From contig NC_073694.1 of assembly GCF_029784165.1 (NCBI RefSeq), forward strand, positions 79,627,497 through 79,691,496: 64,000 bases of DNA, in the 5' to 3' direction. Below, one piece after another: positions 57,050 through 64,000 of this stretch. Position 1 is the first letter of the stretch; each line of letters begins with the position of its first letter. The stretch is from Wyeomyia smithii (taxonomy: Eukaryota; Arthropoda; Insecta; Diptera; Culicidae). Under the pieces are notes generated by a model. That model was not told where the DNA came from. It did not search any database and saw only the letters and a program-made list of their open reading frames with translations. Both the position numbers and the translations under genes were made by a program.

Positions 57050-57225
57050 AAATTTGACCTTGTGTTTTTATTTGACACAGATTTCGCAGCCCACCGTTAT
57101 ATTGTACAGGACAATTGCGGGGTTAGCACTACGACACTAAATGTTTCTCCTCCGAACTGAATTCGAACCTACGACGACTGGCTTTTTAGACCAGCACCGT
57201 ACCTCGAGACCAGCTGGGTGCCGTT
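57050..57225 (-). mobile_element. tRNA-derived SINE, Feilai-like (copy 2)
   Basis: Minus strand: CCCAGCTGGTCTCGAGGTAC head, a perfect B-box GGTTCGAATTC (about 57160-57170), CCCCGCAATTGTCCTGTACA body, and a tail near CTGTGTCAAATAAAAACAC. It matches the 1515 copy except for scattered changes. Confidence 0.78.
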
Positions 57226-58949
57226 TAAGATGCAAATCCGATAACTAAACATTCAAACAATTTGGAAATGCAGTAGTAATCATGCGACCAAAGTAATAAT
57301 TTACAGGAAGGCCACTCTCTCCAGCTTCATTTGTTGAACCATTTCTGAAAAAGTGTAAACTTGAAAATCTGTGAGCCAATTAGCTTGATCCTCTTTGTTA
57401 TGGAAAACCTGGTTGTTGGTTTCAACCAAAATAGACAACTGTTTAGTAGCTAGACCTGCGAAATCTAACTTAATTAGCCGGATAAGCATATTTTGTTGTT
57501 TCTTAACAGCTGTAGGCATCGGCAGGGATTAGGGGGACTAAGCACTTTTAAAAATATTTGTCTAAACTTTAACTGAGCTTTTTGGTTATCGAAAAAAGGC
57601 TTACCTTGCAGTTCCGAAACTCGTCAATCATTTTGATTTTTTTTACCAACGACTCATTTTAACTTGCCTTTAGGGGTGGAGCAGGTTTAAGAACTAAATT
57701 TTGAAATGTTAAATGTCCGTTCATGCCTCTGTTACTTCAACAGAGAAACAGCCGTGCAACTAATTTTCGTAAAAACGGGTTTTGTTTTTTACTGCCTATT
57801 AAACAAAACTTCAAAGCAATCGTTATTTTTCAGGACAAAGAAATCGTCATCGGTTGGCTCGTCTGTTTGTCTGTGCCAAAACTGCGGCAAAAAAATATAT
57901 CGGGGAGGTCTTGCTCTTGCTCTTGGGGAGGTCTTGACACATGTGAAAGTCTATTTTACTTAGTGCCACAATAATCTCGGTGGGTGTATGGGTATTTATT
58001 GCCTCCTGCTTCTTTTGAACGTGTAGGAATCTTTCTAACATAAATTCGGACCATGATAAATTCTATATGACAATAACCAATTCTGATGTAGAAATATTCG
58101 ACTCAAATCCTCGTTTTAAGTTACCCCAGGGGCGAAAATGTAAGAGACAAGCTAATATGATATAAATTCTTGCCGAAATAGAGGCTTACTGTGTTTTTTT
58201 TATTTCAAATTATTACACTTTATCAACACAAATTGTTCGATTTCCAACCAGTTTTACGATAAAAACTTTTTCCAACAAATTCAATCTTCTTGTGAAAGTG
58301 CTTGCACAGAATTGAAGAAGAGCAGGCATGAAACAAAGGCACAGCTTGCGCATAGTAACTCCAATGTCTTGGTTTTGACAGTTGAAAGATACGTTTATTG
58401 ATATTCACTATTGAAAACTAATAATAGCAGTACATCACCAACGATCGAAATGATGGCTCTTCTTTCATCTTGTTGCAAAATTATTCTGGAAGAAAGGGTC
58501 CTTTAAGAAAAAAAGTTTTTTGTTAGAAATTTTTTTTTTCCTTCCTTTCCTTCCCCTTTCTTTAAAAAAATTTTGGGCTACTGAATTGTCTATCTGATAA
58601 AACTTATTTAGATAAAATCTGAGAAGACCGATTTTTTAAATATCACTTCTTGTTTTTTTTAGTATAGAATCTCAAATTCTAGTATCTCAATCTTTAAAAC
58701 TTTTTGAAAGTCATCTCTTCGCAACTTTCCTCGGTTTCTTATTCAGATATATCAATTTATCAAAAAAACTTCAGCCCATGTTAATACATATAAATTCAAA
58801 AAAAAAAAATGCAAAGTTACTTAGGGTACTAAGGCCTATAACCCGCAAAGTTCCATTGAATTCTGAGAAGCTACTACCAACCCCTCAGTCGAGTTGGCGC
58901 GAAACTCTTCTCATCTTTACTGAATTCTTGAAAAACCGTAAGGATTCCT
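57226..58949. other. No gene recognised; possible coding remnants
   Basis: A minus frame near 58085-57860 reads EFMLERFLHVQKKQEAINTH then TPTEIIVALSKIDFHMCQDL. Another at 57519-57301 reads MPTAVKKQQNMLIRLIKLDF. Neither has a recognisable domain. The rest is AT-rich with poly-T/poly-A tracts (58525-58570). Confidence 0.35.
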
Positions 58950-59348
58950 TTTTTTTTTCTTCTTCATCTATAGTTTATTTGACACGGCACAAATACAATT
59001 CAATGTTTAACGGCGCCAATTATATCTGGTAGCTTACTTTCTAAAGTATCTTAAAAACTAAAAGCAAATTTTTTATCCTCGCTGCCGACTACGAGCTGAA
59101 ACTAAATCTAACTTAAAGCTAGAATATTTTGCATTAAAAGCACAGGTTTGCTGTTTGATGGTTTTCATTGCCATAGGTAAGCAGCATAATAAATTTGTTC
59201 CGCTGCTGGGCCAAGATATTATGGACTGGCATATTGGGTTGTTTCCATCGGGCCTTGAGAGTATCGTGCGGGTCTGATTGCTGTTTCCGGATCCGGGGTC
59301 TTAACGTGTTCTTGTCGTTTGGTTGGATGTAGGCGGAAGGGGATAGGA

Positions 59349-62300
59349 CTAAACTGGGGCGTGGATGGATTTCAGGAAAACGTATATAAGGGACATGTAG
59401 GATAGGTCACGGCTCGCCAAGACATCACGAACAGGAACAGCCGGCTGCCTACCTTCGGCCTGCAGGGAAGCTATTAATCTAGACCTGGCGTCACGGTGTA
59501 CAGGGCATGACCAAACAACGTGCTCTATGTCGTGATAACCTTCACCACAGGCACAGATACCACTCTCCCCGAGCCCAACACGACGGAGATGCGCGTCAAA
59601 TCTATAGTGATTGGACATAAGCCGGGACATCACGCAAATGAAATCCCGACCTACATCCAACCCCTTGAACCACGGGTTCGTCGATACCTTGGGGATTATG
59701 GAATGTAACCACCTTCCCAGTTCCCCCTTGGTCCAAGAATTTTGCCAACTGATGATCGTATTCTGACGTACAAATGCGAAAAATTCATTAAAGGCAATTG
59801 GTCTTACATAAATATCACCGTTTGTTGCGCCCACCTTAGCCAAAGAGTCCGCTTTCTCATTACCCGGTATCGAGCAATGAGAAGGGACCCACGCTAAGGT
59901 AATCTGAGTAGATTTTTCGGATAAAGCACTCAGATGTTCCCGTATTTTCCCCAGGAAATACGGAGAGTGCTTAACATCTTTCATCGATCGGAGAGCCTCA
60001 ATGGAACTGAGACTGTCCGTAAAGATGAAATAATGGTCCGTGGGCTTTTTTTCGATAATCCCTAGGGTGTACTGAATTGCAGCTAATTCTGCGACGTAAA
60101 CAGAAGCAGGATTATCGAGCTTATGGGAGACGGTTAAATTGTTATTGAAGATACCGAAGCCAGTGGACCCATCAAGAAGTGATCCGTCAGTGTAGTACAT
60201 ATTGTCGCAGTTGATGTTTCGATATTTATTGGAAAAATTTTTAGGGATCTGCTGCACGCGTAAATGATCCGGGATTCCACGAGTTTCTTCTATCATGGAT
60301 GTATCGAAAAACACAGTAGAATCAGAAGTATTTGATAAGTCGACACGATTTGGAATATTAGAAGAAGGGTTAATATTTTGGGACATGTGATTGAAATACA
60401 ATGTCATAAAACGGGTTTGAGAATTAAGTTCGATTAACCTTTCAAAATTTTCAATCACGGGACGGTTCAAGACCTCACATTTGATTAGAATACGAGAAGA
60501 CAGGCTCCAGAAGCGGGTTTTCAATGGTAGTACTCCAGCTAAGATCTCCAAACTCATCGTATGGGTCGATTGCATGCAACCCAAGGCGATACGCAAACAA
60601 CGATATTGTATTCGCTCCAGTTTGATCAAATGTGTGTTTGCTGCGGAGCGGAAGCAGAAACACCCGTACTCAATGACAGACAATATCGTTGTTTGGTAAA
60701 GCCTTATAAGGTCTCCTGGGTGGGCTCCCCACCATTGTCCGGTTATTGTACGAAGAAAATTCACTCTTTGTTGACATTTTTTCATCAGATACCTCACGTG
60801 ACAACCCCAGGTGCATTTAGAGTCGAACCAGACACCAAGATATTTGTGTACCAAAACCTGAGAAATCGTTTTACCCATTAATTGTGTTTGAAGCTGAGCA
60901 GGTTCATGCTTCCTAGAAAAAACTACTATCTCAGTCTTCTCCGTAGAGAATTCGATACCTAGCTGTAAAGCCCAAGCAGACAAATTGTCCAAGGTATCTT
61001 GCAATGGTCCTTGCAAATCGGCAGCTTTGGCTCCTGTAACAGAGATTACGCTGTCGTCTGCAAGTTGTCTTATCGTGCATGAATTTGCCAGACATTCGTC
61101 GATGTCATTTACATAAAAGTTGTAAAGAAGGGGGCTTAAACATGAGCCCTGGGGAAGACCCATGTAGCTAATGCGAAAAGTTGCCAAATCGCCGTGCGTA
61201 AAATGCATGTGCTTTTCGGACAACAAATTGTGCAAAAAATTGTTCAAAATTGGAGAAAATCCTTGTCGGTGAAGTTTACCCGAAAGAATGTCAATAGAAA
61301 CGGAATCAAAAGCCCCCTTAATGTCCAAGAACGCAGACGCCATTTGTTCTTTGCGAGCATACGCCAGCTGAATATCTGTTGAAAGCAACGCAAGACAATC
61401 ATTCGTCCCTTTGGCACGGCGGAAGCCAAATTGAGTATCTGATAGTAGACCATTTGATTCGACCCAATGGTCTAAACGACGGAGTATCATTTTTTCCATC
61501 AATTTCCGGATACAGGATAGCATTGCAATCGGCCTATAAGAGTTGTGATCAGAAGCTGGTTTCCCTGGTTTTTGGATGGCGATCACCTTCACTTGCCTCC
61601 AATCCTGCGGTACAATGTTTTGCTCCAGGAACTTATTGAACAAGTTCAACAAGCGCCTCTTGGCATTGCCGGGTAGATTCTTCAACAAGTTGAATTTGAT
61701 TCTATCTAACCCAGGCGCGTTATTGTTACAGGACAGGAGGGCAACTGAAAATTCTGCCATCGTAAAAGGTGATTCTATCGCGTCGTGGCCCGGAGACGCA
61801 TCGCGAACAATGTTTTGCTCAGGAACAGAGTCCGGACATACTTTCCTGGCAAAATCAAATATCCACCGACTTGAAGACTCCTCGCTTTCGTTGACCGTTA
61901 CGCGATTCCGCATTCTTCGGGCTGTGTTCCAAAGAGTGCTCATCGATGTCTCCCTCGACGTCTCGTTCACGAACCGACGCCAATATCCGCGTTTCTTTGC
62001 TTTAGCCAGGCTTTTAAGCTTGGTATTAAGCTCCGAATACCGTATATAGTCGCCAGGTATACCTCCCATCTGGTAGGCCTTAAACGCGTCGGATCTTTGC
62101 GTGTAGACATCGTAGCACTCTTGGTCCCACCACGGAGTGGGAGGCCGTTCTTTGACCGTTACGCCGGGATATTTCTTCGTTTGGGCTTGCAACGCGGCGT
62201 CGAGAATCAAGCCCGCGAGGAGGTTGTATTCTTCAAGTGGTGGATGATGTTGAATCGACTCGACCGCTTTTGAAATCATTTCCTCGTATAACTTCCAATC

Positions 62301-63872
62301 GACATTCCGTGTGAGGTCATACGGAATGTCAATTGGTCGCATGCGAGTCGACCCGTTATTAATTGAAATAAGAATAGGCAAATGGTCGCTACCGTGAGGA
62401 TCAAGGATTACCTTCCATGTGCAATCCAACCGTAGCGACGTCGAACATAAGGATAGATCCATAGCGCTTGGGCGCGCTGGAGGTTTCGGGATACGTGTCA
62501 TTTCACCGTTGTTTAAAATAGTCATGTCGAAGTCATCGCAAGGGGCAGTCAACTGCTTCAAAAATGATCTAACTGTTGGGAGGAATGCTGTAAGAAAAAT
62601 TTTAATTGGATCGGGTATATTGAAATTTTCAAAAATCCAGTCCACAATGTCAGAAAATTTCACTAATCCAGAGTTTGTTTCATCAACTGGATGTGCAAAA
62701 GGAACAACTGGGGTTTTAGATGTTCCTGGCAGTGCTGGGAACTCCTTCTGGGACTTTAAATTTGCAAGCCCAGGAGGAGTTTGCTTCGGTTTTTCCGCAG
62801 CACTGTTTGGTTTGTTCGTACTTTTCATTACACTTTGGGAAATCTTAGGACCTTTACGGGGAAGTTTAGGAGAAGAAACATTTTTCCTCTTCCTAGACTC
62901 CCCAGGATTGGCATAAGATGTTCTCGCTGATGAATCGTCAGAATCGGTTTCATCGGAGGGCAACAGATCAAAGGGGTTCGATGTTATGGTAGAAGTGGTC
63001 ACGGTCTTCTTCAGCATCTCAGCGTAAGAACGCTTTGAACGCTCTTTAAGTGACCGCTTGATTTTATCTCTGCGCTGCATGTACACCGGGCATGTGGAGA
63101 GCTCATGCTGGTTTTCCCCACAGTGAATACATTTTTCAGCATTAACACTGCAAGAATCTTCCGCATGAGTCTCCCCACACTTGCTACATCGTGCCTTATT
63201 GCAGCAGTAGGCGGCTGTGTGGCCTAACTGCTTGCAATTGGTGCAATTCATAACACGGGGTACATACAATCGCACAGGCAGACGAACCCGGTCGATCGAG
63301 ACGTGGCTAGGGAGTGCAGATCCGGCAAACGTAACGCGAAACGAGTCTGACGGAGTGTAAACTTTTTTACCGCCGACGAGAGACATGGACCGCAATTGCT
63401 TACAATCCAAAATCTTCGCCTGTGTTTCGGTATTTTTGAAGCAACCGGTTGCGCTTTTTAGGATACACTCGACAGACAGACTCGAATCGGTTATGACACC
63501 GTCGATCTCCACGTCTCGTGCGGGTATGTAAACGCGATACTCGCGTGTGAAGAGCTCAGAGCAAGCGATAGCATTGGCCTGTGCCAGATCACTGACCACG
63601 ACACGGAGCTTGTTAGGTCGGACCTTGGAAATTTCGGTCACGGCCTTGTACCCCTTCGTCAGGTCTTTTGAAATTTGCAGTATGTTTAATCGCTTTGAAT
63701 TCACTCCTGCCTTTGGACGAAAATAAACAGTATAGCTGCCCTGTTGAGATCCGTCCGGGTAAAGCCTGGGGCGAGGGGGGACTGGAGAATGAACAGGGGA
63801 GGGGGTAACAGAAGGGTCAGGGTCAGGGGGGTTCGGGGATGGTGGCACGGGAGGCGAGGGATCTATATCCAT
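59349..63872 (-). CDS. Fused gag-RT-RNase H polyprotein, endonuclease mostly deleted
   Basis: 1,507 codons without a stop from MDIDPSPPVPP. Order: Pro-rich N-end (1-40); RNA-binding-like gag region (60-200); three Cys zinc knuckles (about 210-261: CTNCKQLGHTAAYC; CSKCGETHAEDSC; CIHCGENQHELSTC); a linker; then at 443/444 an in-frame junction (KQLTA|PCDDFD) that skips most of the APE endonuclease, leaving its C-end with SDH at 495-497. RT spans about 760-1045 with AFLDIKGAFDS (847-857), GLPQGSCLSPLLYN (905-918) and LADD (937-940). RNase H: TDG (1229), AELAA (1262), TDS (1286), PSHC...NEKAD (about 1332-1342). Zinc tail: CACGEGYHDIEHVVWSC (1440-1456). Copy 1 shows gag running straight into the endonuclease, so a single fused frame is ancestral and not made by the deletion. 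All visible RT and RNase H catalytic residues are intact, suggesting a young copy that lost endonuclease. Confidence 0.9.
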   Translation of the reverse strand: MDIDPSPPVPPSPNPPDPDPSVTPSPVHSPVPPRPRLYPDGSQQGSYTVYFRPKAGVNSKRLNILQISKDLTKGYKAVTEISKVRPNKLRVVVSDLAQANAIACSELFTREYRVYIPARDVEIDGVITDSSLSVECILKSATGCFKNTETQAKILDCKQLRSMSLVGGKKVYTPSDSFRVTFAGSALPSHVSIDRVRLPVRLYVPRVMNCTNCKQLGHTAAYCCNKARCSKCGETHAEDSCSVNAEKCIHCGENQHELSTCPVYMQRRDKIKRSLKERSKRSYAEMLKKTVTTSTITSNPFDLLPSDETDSDDSSARTSYANPGESRKRKNVSSPKLPRKGPKISQSVMKSTNKPNSAAEKPKQTPPGLANLKSQKEFPALPGTSKTPVVPFAHPVDETNSGLVKFSDIVDWIFENFNIPDPIKIFLTAFLPTVRSFLKQLTAPCDDFDMTILNNGEMTRIPKPPARPSAMDLSLCSTSLRLDCTWKVILDPHGSDHLPILISINNGSTRMRPIDIPYDLTRNVDWKLYEEMISKAVESIQHHPPLEEYNLLAGLILDAALQAQTKKYPGVTVKERPPTPWWDQECYDVYTQRSDAFKAYQMGGIPGDYIRYSELNTKLKSLAKAKKRGYWRRFVNETSRETSMSTLWNTARRMRNRVTVNESEESSSRWIFDFARKVCPDSVPEQNIVRDASPGHDAIESPFTMAEFSVALLSCNNNAPGLDRIKFNLLKNLPGNAKRRLLNLFNKFLEQNIVPQDWRQVKVIAIQKPGKPASDHNSYRPIAMLSCIRKLMEKMILRRLDHWVESNGLLSDTQFGFRRAKGTNDCLALLSTDIQLAYARKEQMASAFLDIKGAFDSVSIDILSGKLHRQGFSPILNNFLHNLLSEKHMHFTHGDLATFRISYMGLPQGSCLSPLLYNFYVNDIDECLANSCTIRQLADDSVISVTGAKAADLQGPLQDTLDNLSAWALQLGIEFSTEKTEIVVFSRKHEPAQLQTQLMGKTISQVLVHKYLGVWFDSKCTWGCHVRYLMKKCQQRVNFLRTITGQWWGAHPGDLIRLYQTTILSVIEYGCFCFRSAANTHLIKLERIQYRCLRIALGCMQSTHTMSLEILAGVLPLKTRFWSLSSRILIKCEVLNRPVIENFERLIELNSQTRFMTLYFNHMSQNINPSSNIPNRVDLSNTSDSTVFFDTSMIEETRGIPDHLRVQQIPKNFSNKYRNINCDNMYYTDGSLLDGSTGFGIFNNNLTVSHKLDNPASVYVAELAAIQYTLGIIEKKPTDHYFIFTDSLSSIEALRSMKDVKHSPYFLGKIREHLSALSEKSTQITLAWVPSHCSIPGNEKADSLAKVGATNGDIYVRPIAFNEFFAFVRQNTIISWQNSWTKGELGRWLHSIIPKVSTNPWFKGLDVGRDFICVMSRLMSNHYRFDAHLRRVGLGESGICACGEGYHDIEHVVWSCPVHRDARSRLIASLQAEGRQPAVPVRDVLASRDLSYMSLIYVFLKSIHAPV

Positions 63873-64000
63873 CGCGCTAAATGTAGCGCACTAGCGCCGA
63901 CAAGAACACGTACCTCTTTACTTCTTCCTTCCAGCAGTGGTTGTCCGATCGTTCGAAGCTGCACCCAAAGCAGCCAACAGCACCAGTACAGCAGCACCAA
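63873..64000 (-). promoter_or_regulatory. 5' UTR / internal promoter region of the I-group element
   Basis: Matches the same region of copy 1 (28905-29010), including GCGCTAGTGCGCTA-like sequence just upstream of the start and CAG-rich repeats. Elements of this kind usually have an internal Pol II promoter here; no specific box is identifiable. It is truncated by the window edge. Confidence 0.5.

Larger units (their letters stand above)
58950..64000 (-). mobile_element. I-group non-LTR retrotransposon copy 2, nearly full length, runs off the window
   Basis: Minus strand: 5' UTR (63873 to beyond 64000), one long gag-pol frame (59349-63872), a ~390-bp 3' UTR and an A-rich tail (T-run at about 58950-58958). 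Similarity to copy 1 extends through both UTRs. The clade is inferred from RNase H, the zinc tail and motif text (I/LOA/Loner range); exact clade placement needs a phylogeny. Confidence 0.85.

Overview
This is a gene-poor, AT-rich eukaryotic window built almost entirely of transposable elements (TEs). It suggests a culicine mosquito, probably Aedes. The reasons are a Feilai-like tRNA-derived SINE (two copies), several RNase H-bearing non-LTR retrotransposons of the I/LOA/R1 group, an R1-clade element, a Penelope-like GIY-YIG fragment, two hAT transposase genes and many MITEs, together with 58-bp GT-AG introns. The species call is an inference. There are no bacterial features, and no host gene is identified with confidence; one orphan exon-like segment (51872-52118) is the best candidate.

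Layout. 1-9.9 kb: dispersed modular repeats (here called Rep-A, Rep-B, Rep-C) interrupted by a Harbinger-like MITE (1059), a Feilai-like SINE (1515), a hAT-type element (1961), a small MITE (3593), a 1.8-kb unclassified insertion (4035), a 1,976-bp transposon with ~655-bp inverted arms around a broken unidentified gene (5847-7822), and a CCC-ended element carrying a hAT MITE (8125-9453). 9.9-18.6 kb: more Rep-A/B/C and a ~1.7-kb satellite-like tandem array (11283-13020) with a MITE inside it. 18.6-24.1 kb: hAT MITEs, a LINE 3' end, and a second copy of the 1961 element carrying an I-group fragment.

24.1-31.7 kb: an I-group retrotransposon copy (minus strand, decayed) abuts a four-exon hAT transposase pseudogene. 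31.7-46.4 kb: Rep-D, a TIR family with a promoter-like segment; nested palindromic MITEs; a 1.1-kb duplication (38.8 and 45.1 kb); and hAT remnants with CGGTATT-rich or CCCGTACCCGA-rich ends. 46.6-51.4 kb: an R1-clade element inserted in Rep-A and itself interrupted by an I-group element, each with target-site duplications (TSDs). 51.8-58.9 kb: a candidate exon, TIR elements, Rep-D in tandem and a Penelope-like fragment. 58.9-64 kb: a nearly intact I-group element with one 1,507-codon gag-pol frame that lacks most of its endonuclease and runs off the window.

The elements act as parasites, not as a pathway. RT/RNase H proteins could mobilise 5'-truncated I-group copies, and hAT or Harbinger transposases made elsewhere could mobilise the MITEs. 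Precise TSDs inside recognisable host repeats give insertion orders: Rep-A, then R1, then I-group; Rep-A, then CCC-element, then hAT MITE; Rep-A, then the long-TIR element. Boundaries of Rep-A/B/C are approximate because the families are modular and diverged. All family calls rest on motifs read by eye.
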